Below, in pieces: positions 18,980 through 28,470 of a DNA stretch of 64,000 nt. Numbering within the stretch: position 1 is the stretch's first letter; each line of letters opens with the position of its first letter. The DNA is from Methyloligella halotolerans (GTDB lineage: Bacteria; Pseudomonadota; Alphaproteobacteria; Rhizobiales; Methyloligellaceae). Both the position numbers and the translations under genes were made by a program. Location of the stretch: assembly GCF_001708935.1 (NCBI RefSeq), contig NZ_MASI01000001.1, forward strand, positions 372,001 to 436,000. Direction: 5' to 3'. The notes under the pieces were generated by a model that ran no database searches, was not told the origin of the DNA, and saw only the letters and a list, made by a program, of their open reading frames with translations.

Positions 18980-20050
18980 TCAAAGGCCCGGCGTCAGATC
19001 CTCGAGGTAGAGCTCGTGGTCGGCAGGCTCGTCGAAGAGTCGATTTATCGCTTCGTCGTCAACTTTTGACAGGGCGTCGGGCTGCCACGCTGCCTCCCTG
19101 CCCTTGCCCACGATCCGGGCGTCGACGCCTTCGCGATAATCGTCGGTCGCGATGATCTTCTGGGTCAGGCGATATTCCAGCCGGAGCGCGTCGGCGAGGT
19201 CGAGTTCCCTGCCGCGGCGCATCTGCTGGAAAGCGATCTTGAGAGAGGTCGGCGATTTCTTGCGCATCTCCGCCGCGGTGGCATGGGCGAATTCCGCCTG
19301 AGGTCCGTCCTCCGCGTCCAAAAGACCGAAGATCTCCTCCACGGAGTCGGCCCCGAAGATCCGGTTGATGATCGGCGTGAGCCGGGCAAGCTCGCCTTCG
19401 CCCGGGTCGCGATGCAGCCCATCGAGCAGTTTGTCGATGGGATGGTTGTCCCGCGCGGCATCCACGATGACGTGGAAATGGGCCGCCGGGATGCAATGGG
19501 TCACGAGCCTCAGCCGATATGCGTCGGCGCGACCGATGATCTTGCCGGTCAGAGCCAGATAGAGGCCCATGTGATGGGGCAGCCGCGACAGGAAGAAGGT
19601 GCCGCCGGCGTCGGGCAGGAAACCGATGCCGACTTGGGGCATGGCAAAGCCGTAGTTCTCGCCGGCGATGCAATGGGTGCCGAAGAGGCTGATGCCCACG
19701 CCGCCGCCGAGGCAGAGCCCGTCGATCAACGGCAGGTTCGGACGAAAGAACTTTTCGAGGCGCCAGACATGCTGATAAGCCGCGCGATAGAAATCGCGGA
19801 TTTCGTCCAAGGCCCCCTGCTCGCCCCATTGTTGGAGCACCTTCAGGTCGCCGCCGCTGCAAAATACCTTGGGATGGGTCGATTGCATAACGACGCCGTA
19901 GATATGCGCCGCCGGAGACCAGGCGGAATATTGGGCGCTCAGCGCCTCGAACATCTCCTTGGTCAGGGCATTGAGGCGATCGGGCCGGTCGAGAGTGATG
20001 ATCCCGGCGCGGTCGTTCTCCTCGAAGGTGATGCCGAGCGCTTCGCTCAA
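18980..20050 (-). CDS. 3-hydroxyisobutyryl-CoA hydrolase / enoyl-CoA hydratase family protein
   Basis: 356 residues from a TTG codon (MSEALGITFEENDRAGII). It is a crotonase-fold protein: LDRPDRLNALTKEMFEAL, FCSGGDLKVLQQWGE (first oxyanion-hole region) and LCLGGGVGISLFGTH. The long C-terminal part with VEEIFGLLDAEDG and SPTSLKIAFQQMRRG is typical of the ECH_2/HIBCH subgroup rather than of true hydratases. HIBCH releases 3-hydroxyisobutyrate in valine breakdown. The dehydrogenase gene at 38.1 kb is of the family that would use that product, but the two genes are 18 kb apart. Confidence 0.85.
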   Translation of the reverse strand: MSEALGITFEENDRAGIITLDRPDRLNALTKEMFEALSAQYSAWSPAAHIYGVVMQSTHPKVFCSGGDLKVLQQWGEQGALDEIRDFYRAAYQHVWRLEKFFRPNLPLIDGLCLGGGVGISLFGTHCIAGENYGFAMPQVGIGFLPDAGGTFFLSRLPHHMGLYLALTGKIIGRADAYRLRLVTHCIPAAHFHVIVDAARDNHPIDKLLDGLHRDPGEGELARLTPIINRIFGADSVEEIFGLLDAEDGPQAEFAHATAAEMRKKSPTSLKIAFQQMRRGRELDLADALRLEYRLTQKIIATDDYREGVDARIVGKGREAAWQPDALSKVDDEAINRLFDEPADHELYLEDLTPGL

Positions 20051-20169
20051 GGGGCGTCGTCCTTATTCTTCGATGCGGCTGAAGCCAGTCGGGAAGGTCC
20101 GCGGCAGCTAGCACTTCGCGCCAAAAACCACAAGGGCCGCCCCCGTGTCAGCGCGGTCGATCGTCCCGC

Positions 20170-21282
20170 ATGAGGACGCCCCGACTGTTCACAGCCCGGC
20201 TGCTGTTCGCCGCCATCCTCACGGCCGCCGCGTCGAGTCTGGCCTCGGCCGCGGAGCCGCCGCTGCCGGACCGGAAGCCGAGCGTCCCCGCAAAGGACGA
20301 AGCTGCGAAGTCGGATTCCGAAAAACCCGACAAGGCCAAGACGGAAGCGGAGAATACCGGGCCGACCCTTCCCGACGAGCGCCCGTCTCTCGCCTGGACC
20401 AAGCCGGAGATCGATGCGGCGAAGAAGGAATGCGCTGCGCTGCTCGAGAAGTTGGCGATCGATTACGAACCCCTCGATCCGATCCGGGAAGGCGATTGTG
20501 GCGCGCCGGCCCCGATCCGGGTGAAGTCCATCGGTTCGGATCCGGCTGTGGAAATCACGCCGCCGGCGACATTGCGTTGCCCGGTTGCCGTCGCCCTCGA
20601 CGACTGGCTGACGAAGGTGGTTCAGCCCGAAGCGCGTTCGCTGTTTCATTCGCCGGTCGTGAAGGTTCAGAACGCCGCCGACTACGATTGCCGGAACCGG
20701 TATGGAAAGGCGGGCGGCAAGTTGAGCGAGCATGCGCTCGCCAACGCTCTCGACATCTCCATCTTCACGCTTGAGTCGAAGATGTCAGTGGCGCTCGGTC
20801 CTTCCTGGCCGAAATCCGGGACGCTGGTGGCGAGGGCGCCGAAAACCGTGCCACCCCTGCCGGAGCGCAATCCCGCACTTCTCGCCGCGGCCGAAGCGGC
20901 GGAGCGGAAGATGGATGCCGCCATGGGGCTGAAAGGTCCCAAATTCGAGACCGTCGCCATGCGTGCGGTTCCGAAAGGGGAAGGCAACGCGACGGTTTCC
21001 CAAGCGCGGGTCACGGGCCAGCAGATCCTCGAAGTGATGAAAGCCAGGATCGAGCCGAAGGCGATGGCGGCCACGCGGCCCGACGAAGATGTCGACAAGC
21101 CCCTCGAGCCGCCCTTGAAGGTCGAGAAGATCGAGCCCGATGCCGCGGCCCGGTTCATGGTCGAGGTGCATGCGGGGGCTTGCGACTTTTTCGGAACCGT
21201 CCTGGGACCGAATGCCAATGCGGCCCACAAATCCCATTTCCATCTCGATATGATCGAGCGGCGCACGGCCTATTGCCAGTAG
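20170..21282 (+). CDS. Extensin-like C-terminal domain protein, secreted
   Basis: 370 residues with a signal peptide ending ASA-AE near residue 27. The Extensin_C fold is shown by CGAPAPIRVKSIG, TLRCPVAVALDDWL, GGKLSEHALANALDISIF and the final CDFFGTVLGPNANAAHKSHF with H-F-H-L-D, including the conserved His/Asp and cysteines. About 130 residues separate the last two blocks, a larger spacer than in minimal members. The mature start is Pro/Lys/Glu-rich and carries L-P-D-R-K-P, with related L-P-x-R-N-P later. Relation to D-Ala-D-Ala-type metallopeptidases suggests a cell-wall role, but this is inference. Confidence 0.82.
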   Translation: MRTPRLFTARLLFAAILTAAASSLASAAEPPLPDRKPSVPAKDEAAKSDSEKPDKAKTEAENTGPTLPDERPSLAWTKPEIDAAKKECAALLEKLAIDYEPLDPIREGDCGAPAPIRVKSIGSDPAVEITPPATLRCPVAVALDDWLTKVVQPEARSLFHSPVVKVQNAADYDCRNRYGKAGGKLSEHALANALDISIFTLESKMSVALGPSWPKSGTLVARAPKTVPPLPERNPALLAAAEAAERKMDAAMGLKGPKFETVAMRAVPKGEGNATVSQARVTGQQILEVMKARIEPKAMAATRPDEDVDKPLEPPLKVEKIEPDAAARFMVEVHAGACDFFGTVLGPNANAAHKSHFHLDMIERRTAYCQ

Positions 21283-21451
21283 GGCTCGGCCTGCGCTTCC
21301 GCTGGCCGGGTTCTCCCGACTGGTTTCGAAACCCTGTTCCCAACCGCTTGTGGTGTGGCATAGGTCGCGGTGCTAGCTTTAGTTGGGAGTCTGGATTTAC
21401 AGCGCCGCCACCCCCAACTCACTCTCAACGCCGAGCTTTTCGAGACACGCC

Positions 21452-22525
21452 ATGCCGCATACGGAAGACAAACCGCTTTCGCTTCGCACCGAACGAATCA
21501 AGCGGACCGAGGAGAAGCAGCGACTCATGTCGCAGCCGGGATTCCCCGCCACGCGGCTTCGGCGCACGCGGATGCAGGACTGGAGCCGGCGGCTGGTCCG
21601 GGAGACCCATCTCGGGGTCGACAATCTGGTCTGGCCGTTCTTCGTGATCGAGGGCGAAGGCGCCCGCAAAGCCGTGGACTCGATGCCTGGCGTGGAGCGG
21701 CTCTCCGTCGATCTCGCCATTCAGGCGGCGAAGGAAGCGGCCGAGCTCGGTTTGCCGGCGATCGCGCTGTTTCCCTATACCGAAATGGGGCTGCGCGACG
21801 AGGTTGCGAGCGAGGCGTGCAATCCGGCCAATCTGATCTGCCGCGCCGTGCGGGCGATCAAGGCGGAGGTGCCGGATATCGGCATCATCTGCGACGTGGC
21901 TCTGGATCCCTACACCAGCCACGGACATGACGGGATCATCGTGGACGGTGAGATCGACAACGACCGCAGCCTGGAGGTGCTGGTGCGCCAGGCCCTGGTC
22001 CAGGCCGAGGCCGGCTGCGATATCCTCGCGCCATCGGACATGATGGACGGACGGATCGGCGCCATGCGCGCGGCTCTCGAAGAGGCCGGCTATATCAACA
22101 CCAAGCTTCTCTCCTACGCGGTGAAATACGCTTCGGGCTTCTATGGCCCGTTCCGCGACGCCGTCGGCTCGGGTTCGATGCTGAAGGGCGACAAGCAGAG
22201 CTATCAGATGGATCCGGCCAATACGGAAGAGGCCATGCGCGAGGTTGCCCTCGATATCGCCGAGGGCGCCGACATGGTGATGGTCAAGCCGGGCCTGCCT
22301 TATCTCGATGTGCTCTCGCGGGTGAAGCGGACCTTCGGCATCCCCACCTTCGCCTATCAGACCTCCGGCGAGTACGCGATGCTCAGCGCCGGGGTGGAAA
22401 AGGGATGCATCGACCGGAACACGGCCGTGATGGAGACACTGATGTGCTACCGGCGGGCCGGCGCGGATGCGATCTTCACCTATTTTGCGCGCGAGGTCGC
22501 CGAGCGCCTGAAGGCGTCGGCCTAG
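21452..22525 (+). CDS. hemB: Delta-aminolevulinic acid dehydratase (porphobilinogen synthase)
   Basis: About 357 residues from the ATG at 21452 (MPHTEDKPLSLRTERI); the open frame upstream to 21383 lacks family similarity. Condenses two aminolevulinates to porphobilinogen. Schiff-base lysines are in SYAVKYASGFYGPFRDA and MVMVKPGLPYLD. The metal site reads DVALDPYTSHGHDGII, with Asp instead of the cysteines of zinc enzymes, so this is the Mg-type enzyme usual in alphaproteobacteria. The stop overlaps by four bases, tail to tail, with the next gene. Confidence 0.95.
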   Translation: MPHTEDKPLSLRTERIKRTEEKQRLMSQPGFPATRLRRTRMQDWSRRLVRETHLGVDNLVWPFFVIEGEGARKAVDSMPGVERLSVDLAIQAAKEAAELGLPAIALFPYTEMGLRDEVASEACNPANLICRAVRAIKAEVPDIGIICDVALDPYTSHGHDGIIVDGEIDNDRSLEVLVRQALVQAEAGCDILAPSDMMDGRIGAMRAALEEAGYINTKLLSYAVKYASGFYGPFRDAVGSGSMLKGDKQSYQMDPANTEEAMREVALDIAEGADMVMVKPGLPYLDVLSRVKRTFGIPTFAYQTSGEYAMLSAGVEKGCIDRNTAVMETLMCYRRAGADAIFTYFAREVAERLKASA

Positions 22526-23175
22526 TTGGTCACCGTCACGGACGAAAACGTAATAGCCTCGGCGGATTGGCGGTCGAAATTGTCGCCGCTCAGGCCGAAT
22601 CGCCAGCCACCCTTAGGCTGTTGTCCGCGGAGCTCGCGCAACTTCTCGCCATTGACGTAGAACCCGACCTGATCGCCGTTTGCCTCGATCCGCAGGGTGT
22701 TGGTCTCGCCCTTGCCGGTCTTGATGGCGTCGGAGGTGACGTTCTGGACGATCACCTGCCAGCGGTCGTTTTCCTTCCGGGCAATCCAGTACTTGCCGGT
22801 GTTCAGAACGCCGAACTGGAAATAGTTCTTCGCATCCTCACCCCAGAACAGGATTCCAGCGCCAAGGATGCCGGGCTCTTCCTCCGGCCAGACTGCGTCC
22901 GCGCAGATCTTCACGTCCTGGTCGATGGTGTGGCTGACGTTGAGATTGGCCTGCATCTCATCGGGCTGAAGATCGAAGGTGAAGGTGCCGTCGGCGATCT
23001 TCACCGCCCGGTTGAGGGCCCAGCCGCCGGCATCGTCCTGGAAGTCGTCGGAAAAGACCTCGTTGGAGCCGTCGCAGGCGGCGTTTGCGGCCGCGGGGCC
23101 GAAGAGCAATGCTCCGAGCAGGCAGGCGGCAAGAATTGAAGCGTGGCGGCGAGAATTTTTCACGCGGCGCGGCAT
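22522..23175 (-). CDS. Secreted protein with concanavalin-like beta-sandwich (unknown function)
   Basis: 217 residues with a clear signal peptide (HASILAACLLGALLFGPAAA, then ANA). The mature part reads VFSDDFQDDAGGWAL, LNVSHTIDQDVKICADAVW, GAGILFWGEDAKNYFQFGVL, TLRIEANGDQVGFYVNGEKL and FGLSGDNFDRQ. This pattern (damage-free sandwich strands, exposed F-x-F, Y-V-N-G turn) is that of 3-keto-disaccharide hydrolase/LamG-like folds. No catalytic residues can be identified, and two cysteines could form a disulfide. It probably binds a glycan in the periplasm or outside the cell; no partner is evident. Confidence 0.75.
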   Translation of the reverse strand: MPRRVKNSRRHASILAACLLGALLFGPAAANAACDGSNEVFSDDFQDDAGGWALNRAVKIADGTFTFDLQPDEMQANLNVSHTIDQDVKICADAVWPEEEPGILGAGILFWGEDAKNYFQFGVLNTGKYWIARKENDRWQVIVQNVTSDAIKTGKGETNTLRIEANGDQVGFYVNGEKLRELRGQQPKGGWRFGLSGDNFDRQSAEAITFSSVTVTN

Positions 23176-23383
23176 GTCGATCCCCTTCCCGAATCCGTGT
23201 GAGGCAAATGTCTACCGCCTCGCCAGAGAGTCGGCAACCGGGCACGGCCGCGGGACTGGCGTCAGGATCGAGGGGCGGTTGATAACGTCCGCGAGCCGGC
23301 CGAAACGCTTGTTTCCTGCGACGTGTTACCCATGTTTCGGTATGATGGCAGTTGCAAATCCAATCGGAGATTCGGAACACTTC

Positions 23384-23860
23384 ATGAGCGACGCACAGAC
23401 GACGGCCCGCGAGCAGGGCACGCCCTTCAATCCGGCCTTCGACGTGGTCTCCCATCCAAATCTCTTCGAAGGGATTTTGCGGCGGCGGAGCGTCGCGTTC
23501 ATCATTGACGCAATCATCATCGCGGTTCTGTGGACCGTCCTATTCGTCGTGAGCACGATTCTGACATTGGGAATCGCGCTCTTCTTCGTTGGGGTCCTCT
23601 TTCCAATCGTCGGGCTCGGCTACAATGCCCTCACCGTGGGCGGCCCGAACCAGTCGACGATCGGCATGCGCATGATGGGCGTGAAGATAAAGATGTGGCA
23701 TGGCGGGAGCGTCTCGCCGCTGATCGGCGCGTTCCATGCCCTGCTCTTCTGGCTGTCGCTGACGATCTTCTTCCCGATCCTGCTGTGGCCGTTGATCGAC
23801 CGGCAGAAGCGCTGCCTGCACGACATTTTCGCGGGCGTCGTGGCGGTCCGGAACACCTAG
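23384..23860 (+). CDS. RDD family membrane protein
   Basis: 158 residues from the ATG at 23384 (MSDAQTTAREQG). After a soluble N-terminus comes RRRSVAFIIDAIIIAVLW, the R-x(n)-D motif that names the RDD family, then TILTLGIALFFVGVLFPIV and SPLIGAFHALLFWLSLTIFF as membrane segments. The last block, DRQKRCLHDIFAGVVAV, contains the conserved second Asp. Function of the family is mostly unknown; some members affect ion exchange. It stands alone between the secreted protein and a repeat-bearing spacer. Confidence 0.85.
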   Translation: MSDAQTTAREQGTPFNPAFDVVSHPNLFEGILRRRSVAFIIDAIIIAVLWTVLFVVSTILTLGIALFFVGVLFPIVGLGYNALTVGGPNQSTIGMRMMGVKIKMWHGGSVSPLIGAFHALLFWLSLTIFFPILLWPLIDRQKRCLHDIFAGVVAVRNT

Positions 23861-24167
23861 GTCCATGTCTTGAGTTCACGAGCTTGAGTGGATTGGGCTT
23901 GAGTGGATTGGGCTTGAGTGGATTGGGCTTGAGTGGAATGGGCTTGAGTGGAATGGGCTTGAGTTCATGGCGCTTGGCGCCGGAGGGACAGAGATCGATA
24001 GCGGTTCTCTCCGAGCCTCGCCGTTCGGCCCTATTCCTCTCCTGTTGCTCTGGGCGCCGCTCATCCCCTACACTTTGCCAACGGTTCGAGCGCGGCGGTC
24101 TTGATGAAACGCTTCCGGCCGATTCGCCGTTTATGGTGACCCCAATTCATTTTGAGGCACAGCCAAG
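23861..24167. other. Spacer between RDD gene and bpt
   Basis: 307 bases. The first third is occupied by the 15-bp tandem repeat; the remainder (23970-24167) should contain the bpt promoter and leader. The ribosome-binding site before the bpt GTG is AGCCAAGG. I see no gene and no clear terminator other than what the repeat may provide. Confidence 0.5.
23882..23964 (+). repeat. Tandem 15-bp repeat, five copies plus a partial
   Basis: The unit GCTTGAGTGGATTGG is repeated head to tail from 23882: three identical copies, two copies with A in place of T at position 12 (GGAATGG), then a partial GCTTGAGT. It starts 21 bases after the RDD stop. One frame of the repeat contains TGA in each copy; the others are open but without a plausible gene. 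Confidence 0.95.
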
Positions 24168-24983
24168 GTGACAGAGCATAAGAGCAACTTCCCGGAGTTC
24201 TATATCACCGCGCCGCAGCCATGCCCCTATCTTCCGGGGCGCTACGAGCGGAAGCTCTTCACGCATCTAACCCCCGACAAGCCCGATCTCTTGATCGACA
24301 ACCTCCTGAAGGGCGGTTTCCGGCGGAGTCAGAACATCGCCTACATGCCCTACTGCGATTCCTGCTCGGCCTGCGTGCCGGTGCGGATCGTGGTCGATGC
24401 GTTCGATCTGCGGCGCTCCCACAAGCGGGTCCTGAAGACCAACCGTGACCTGATGGTCCGCCGCAAGGAGCCATCCGCCGACAGCGAGCAGTACTCGCTG
24501 TTCCGCGGCTATATCGATTCCCGCCACGCCGACGGCGGCATGGCCGAAATGACGGTGCTCGACTATTCGCTGATGATGGAAGACAGCGTGGTGGAGACCT
24601 TCGTGAGCGAGTATCGGCTGAAGCCCGATCCGGAAGGCGACGGCTCCACGCCGCTGGTGGCGGTCTGCCTCTGCGACCAGCTGAGCGACGGCATTTCCAT
24701 GGTCTACAGCTTCTACGACCCGGAGCTCACCTCGCGCAGCCTGGGCACCTACATGATCCTGGAGCATATCCAGTACGCCCAGAGCCTCGGCCTGCCCTAT
24801 GTCTATCTCGGTTACTGGATCGAGGGCGCGCGCAAGATGCGCTACAAGAACCGGTTCCACCCGCAGGAGCACCTGACCGCCAAGGGCTGGGTGCGGTTCG
24901 ACGGCAAGAGCGACGCGCCAGAGGCGGACGGATGCGGCGCTTGTGCCGACCGCAAGCTCGCCCCGGCCTTCACCGACTTCTAA
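24168..24983 (+). CDS. bpt: Aspartate/glutamate leucyltransferase (arginyl-tRNA-protein transferase family)
   Basis: 271 residues from a GTG preceded by AAGG. Transfers leucine from Leu-tRNA to proteins with N-terminal Asp or Glu, tagging them for ClpS-ClpAP in the bacterial N-degron pathway. The N-terminal part has PQPCPYLPGRYERKLFTHL and the cysteine block YMPYCDSCSACVPVRI; the C-terminal acyltransferase fold includes SRSLGTYMILEHIQYAQ, YVYLGYWIEGARKMRYKNRF and HPQEHL. Length fits Bpt (about 240-280). Confidence 0.93.
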   Translation: MTEHKSNFPEFYITAPQPCPYLPGRYERKLFTHLTPDKPDLLIDNLLKGGFRRSQNIAYMPYCDSCSACVPVRIVVDAFDLRRSHKRVLKTNRDLMVRRKEPSADSEQYSLFRGYIDSRHADGGMAEMTVLDYSLMMEDSVVETFVSEYRLKPDPEGDGSTPLVAVCLCDQLSDGISMVYSFYDPELTSRSLGTYMILEHIQYAQSLGLPYVYLGYWIEGARKMRYKNRFHPQEHLTAKGWVRFDGKSDAPEADGCGACADRKLAPAFTDF

Positions 24984-25018
24984 AGCTAACAGTTTCGGCC
25001 GACGTCGCTTCAGCCGAT

Positions 25019-25039
25019 AGCCCGGTTCTCCGCCGGGCT
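25019..25039. terminator. Hairpin between converging bpt and parC
   Basis: AGCCCGG (25019-25025) and CCGGGCT (25033-25039) form a 7-bp GC-rich stem with a 7-base loop, immediately after the parC stop and about 36 bases after the bpt stop. No long T tract follows on either strand. Confidence 0.6.
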
Positions 25040-25041
25040 CT

Positions 25042-27303
25042 CTAGTTCTGCCCGTTGAAGCGCGGGCCGAAGCTGTTGGATTTCGGGAAGCCGCGCGGGG
25101 CCATGCGGCCGGCCTGGGCGCGCTCGCCCCACCATTCGGCGAGTTCGTCCGAACTCTGGGTGAAGGTACGCCCTGCTCCATCGACCCAGGAGAGACCCTC
25201 CGCCTTGGAGAATGTCTTCGCGTCCGCCAGGCCGCCATCCTTGAAGCGCTGGAGGCGCACGCCCTTGCCGCGGGGCATCTCGGGCAGATCCTTAAGCGGG
25301 AAGAGCAGCAGCTTCCGGTTCTCGCCAATGGCCGCCACGCTGTCGCCGGCGACAGGTGCGCAGAGCAACGCTTCGTCGGCGCCGCGCACGTTGAGCACCT
25401 GCTTGCCCTTCTTGGTCATAGCGACGACCTCGTCCTCCGGCACCACGAAGCCGTAGCCGGCGGTGCCGGCGACAAGCAGCTTCCGACCGGGCTGATGGAC
25501 CATCATCTCCACCGCATCCGCCGAACCTTCGATATCGATCATCAAGCGCAGGGGCTCCCCGTGGCCGCGCCCGCCGGGCAGCTTGTTCGCAGGCAGCGAA
25601 TAGAACCGGCCATTGGTGGCGAAGACGAGCAGCGTGTCGGTGGTGGAGGCCTTCACGGCGCGCAGGAGCTTGTCGTCGGATTTGAAGGCGAGCGAATCCG
25701 TGTCGGTCTGATGGCCCTTGATGGCGCGGATCCAACCCTTCTCGGAAAGCACGATGGTGATGGGCTCCTTCTCGATCATGGCCTCGACGAGATCGAGATC
25801 GGCTTCCGGCGCCTCGTCGAATTTGGAGCGGCGGCGGCCCAGCTCGGTCTCCTGACCGAACTTCTTCTTGGTCTCCTTCAGCTCCTCGCCGATACGCTTC
25901 CACTGCAGGTCTTCCGAACCGAGCAGCGTCTTCAGCTCCTTCCGCTCCTCCGACAGGGTGTCGTGCTCGCGGCGGAGCTCCATCTCCTCCAGCTTGCGCA
26001 AGGAGCGCAGGCGCATGTTGAGGATCGCTTCGGCCTGGACGTCGGTCAGCTCGAAGGTCTCCATCAGTTCGGGCTTGGGTTCGTCCTCCTCGCGGATGAT
26101 CCGGATCACCTCGTCGAGGTTGAGATAGACGATGAGATAGCCTGCGAGCACCTCCAGGCGGTGGTCGATCTTGCCGAGGCGGTAATTTGAACGGCGGACC
26201 AGCACTTCGAGGCGGTGATCCAGCCACTCCCGCAGAGCCTGGCGCAGGCTCACGACATTGGGGATGCGGCCTTTGCTCAGCACGTTCATGTTGAGGGGCA
26301 GACGGGTCTCCAGGTCGGTGACCTTGAAGAGAGATTCCATCAGCAGGATGGGATCCACGGTGCGGGTTTTGGGTTCGAGGACGAGGCGAACCTCTTCGGT
26401 GGATTCGTCACGCACATCCGCCAGCAGCGGGAGCTTCTTCTGCTGCAGAAGCTCGGCGATACGGGCGACGAGCCGAGCCTTCTGAACCTGGTACGGCACC
26501 TCGGTGACGACGATCTGGTACGCGCCGCGGCCGAGATCTTCCTGCTCCCAGCGGGCGCGCACACGGAATGATCCCCTGCCCGTCTTATAGGCTTCGACGA
26601 TCTGCTCGTGCGGCTCGACGATAATGCCGCCGGTCGGCAGGTCGGGGCCCGGGACGAACTCGACGAGCTTCTCGACGGTCGCGTTCGGGAACTTGATGAG
26701 ATGGAGCGCGGCGTCGCAAAGCTCACCCGCATTGTGAGGCGGGATGCTGGTCGCCATGCCCACGGCGATGCCGGACGCGCCGTTGGCCAGGAGGTTCGGG
26801 AAGTTGGCCGGGAGGACGACCGGCTCCATGTCCCGCCCGTCGTAGTTGGGGCGGAAGTCGATGGTGTCCTCGTCGATACCCTCCAGCAGACGGGTCGCGA
26901 CCTCGGTGAGACGCGCCTCGGTGTAGCGGTCGGCCGCGGGGTTGTCGCCGTCGATATTGCCGAAGTTGCCCTGGCCGTCGACCAGCGGATAGCGCACCGC
27001 GAAATCCTGGGCGAGACGGGCGAGCGCGTCGTAGATCGCCTGGTTTCCATGGGGGTGGTAGTTGCCCATGGTGTCGCCGACGATCTTCGCGCATTTGCGG
27101 AATTCGCCCTGGGGCGCAAGGCGAAGCTGCTGCATGGCGTAGAGCAGCCGGCGATGGACCGGCTTCAGCCCGTCGCGCACATCGGGCAGCGCCCGCTGGG
27201 TGATGGTGGACAGCGCATAGGCGAGATAGCGCTCTTCCAGCGCCTCGCGGAGATTGATCGGCTCGATCGGGCCCGAATCATCGGGCGTCACGTCTTTTCC
27301 CAT
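25042..27303 (-). CDS. parC: DNA topoisomerase IV subunit A
   Basis: 753 residues, normal for alphaproteobacterial ParC. Cuts and passes duplex DNA to unlink daughter chromosomes with ParE (not in the window). The catalytic Tyr is residue 127 in [10 protein letters not shown]; the GyrA/ParC core has [20 protein letters not shown]. The C-terminal part (about 500-740) has beta-pinwheel blades such as [18 protein letters not shown]. In the quinolone-resistance region the sequence is [13 protein letters not shown]: Asn87 stands where the family commonly has Asp. It is divergent from the bicupin gene, with about 90 bases between the starts. Confidence 0.95.
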   Translation of the reverse strand: MGKDVTPDDSGPIEPINLREALEERYLAYALSTITQRALPDVRDGLKPVHRRLLYAMQQLRLAPQGEFRKCAKIVGDTMGNYHPHGNQAIYDALARLAQDFAVRYPLVDGQGNFGNIDGDNPAADRYTEARLTEVATRLLEGIDEDTIDFRPNYDGRDMEPVVLPANFPNLLANGASGIAVGMATSIPPHNAGELCDAALHLIKFPNATVEKLVEFVPGPDLPTGGIIVEPHEQIVEAYKTGRGSFRVRARWEQEDLGRGAYQIVVTEVPYQVQKARLVARIAELLQQKKLPLLADVRDESTEEVRLVLEPKTRTVDPILLMESLFKVTDLETRLPLNMNVLSKGRIPNVVSLRQALREWLDHRLEVLVRRSNYRLGKIDHRLEVLAGYLIVYLNLDEVIRIIREEDEPKPELMETFELTDVQAEAILNMRLRSLRKLEEMELRREHDTLSEERKELKTLLGSEDLQWKRIGEELKETKKKFGQETELGRRRSKFDEAPEADLDLVEAMIEKEPITIVLSEKGWIRAIKGHQTDTDSLAFKSDDKLLRAVKASTTDTLLVFATNGRFYSLPANKLPGGRGHGEPLRLMIDIEGSADAVEMMVHQPGRKLLVAGTAGYGFVVPEDEVVAMTKKGKQVLNVRGADEALLCAPVAGDSVAAIGENRKLLLFPLKDLPEMPRGKGVRLQRFKDGGLADAKTFSKAEGLSWVDGAGRTFTQSSDELAEWWGERAQAGRMAPRGFPKSNSFGPRFNGQN

Positions 27304-27391
27304 GGAATCCGGTTAGCCCATCGCGGACGATCGCTCAAGGCGGCTGCGAATTCTGTAATATTCTATTCCGAGATTTCGATTATGGTTGCGC

Positions 27392-28441
27392 ATGGACAAG
27401 CGCTCGCCTCTCCCCTCCTTCAAATACGCGCTCGAAGCGCAGCCGCCGAAGGCTTTCAACGGCGGCATCACGCGCGGGGCCTCGGTGCGCGAGTTTCCCG
27501 TCTCCACGGGCATCGCCGGCGTCTCCATGCGGCTCGGCCCGGGCACGATCCGCGAGCTGCACTGGCATGCCAACGCGGCGGAGTGGGCATACGTCATCGA
27601 GGGGAATTGCCGGATCACGATCATCGACCCTGATGGCAACGCGGCGATCGACACATTCGGGCCCGGCGACGTCTGGTATTTCCCGCGTGGCTTCGGCCAC
27701 TCGATCCAGGGGATCGGGCCGGGCGACTGCCATTTCATCCTGATCTTCGACAATGGCGATTTCTCCGAGGACCACACCTTCAGCATCAGCGATTTTCTTG
27801 CCCAGATGCCGGCGCCGATCGTGGCGCAGAATCTCGGATGGACGCAGGAGCAGGTCGCCAGCCTGCCCAAGTCGGAGGTCTATTTCGCCAAGGGGCCTGT
27901 GCCGGACGACGAGTCGCGCCTGTCGACCCGCCGGCCCGAGGCCGCTCTGACCACGTCGCACCGCTATCCCCTGCTGGCCCAGGAGCCGCGGCGGATGCCC
28001 GGCGGGGGCACCCAGCGCACCGTGACGGTCGCGGAATTTCCGATTTCTCACGGCATGGCGGGCTCGTTGCTCGAGCTTGAGCCCGGCGCGCTGCGGGAGC
28101 TCCATTGGCATCCGAATGCCGACGAGTGGCAGTACTACATCTCCGGAACCGCTGAGATGGGCGTTTTCCTGGCTCAGGGAAACAAGGTGATCGACGAGTT
28201 CTCGGCCGGCGATGTCGGCTACGCCCCCATGGGCGCGGGCCACTACATCAAGAATACCGGCAGCGAAGTCCTTCGCGTCCTGGTCGGATTCAACGACGGG
28301 GATTACCAGGCCATCGACATGAGCGCCTGGCTGTCGGGCAATCCGGCGGATGTGTTGGAGACCAATCTCTCGATCTCGGCCGAACTGGCCGACGAGCTCC
28401 CCAAGGATTGGGAGTTCATCGCCCCGCCTGAGGCCTCCTAA
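27392..28441 (+). CDS. Bicupin, oxalate decarboxylase family
   Basis: 349 residues from the ATG at 27392. Two cupin domains each carry a Mn-type site. Domain 1: IRELHWHANAAEW (Arg54, His57, His59, Glu64) and PRGFGHSIQ (His103). Domain 2: LRELHWHPNADEW and GAGHYIK. The lid that sets oxalate decarboxylase against oxidase activity reads SEDHT (125-129), keeping the Glu (126) of the S-E-N-S-T lid of Bacillus OxdC. The C-terminal Glu of OxdC (E in V-L-E-I-F) appears replaced in LRVLVGFND. No signal peptide, so it is cytoplasmic. Decarboxylation of oxalate to formate is likely but not proven. Confidence 0.85.
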   Translation: MDKRSPLPSFKYALEAQPPKAFNGGITRGASVREFPVSTGIAGVSMRLGPGTIRELHWHANAAEWAYVIEGNCRITIIDPDGNAAIDTFGPGDVWYFPRGFGHSIQGIGPGDCHFILIFDNGDFSEDHTFSISDFLAQMPAPIVAQNLGWTQEQVASLPKSEVYFAKGPVPDDESRLSTRRPEAALTTSHRYPLLAQEPRRMPGGGTQRTVTVAEFPISHGMAGSLLELEPGALRELHWHPNADEWQYYISGTAEMGVFLAQGNKVIDEFSAGDVGYAPMGAGHYIKNTGSEVLRVLVGFNDGDYQAIDMSAWLSGNPADVLETNLSISAELADELPKDWEFIAPPEAS

Positions 28442-28470
28442 CGCCCTCCACATCCGATTTGTCGACCTGA

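Noticed and set aside
23882-23964. Direct repeats that might be a small CRISPR array
   Set aside because: The 15-bp units are contiguous with no unique spacers, and there are no cas genes.
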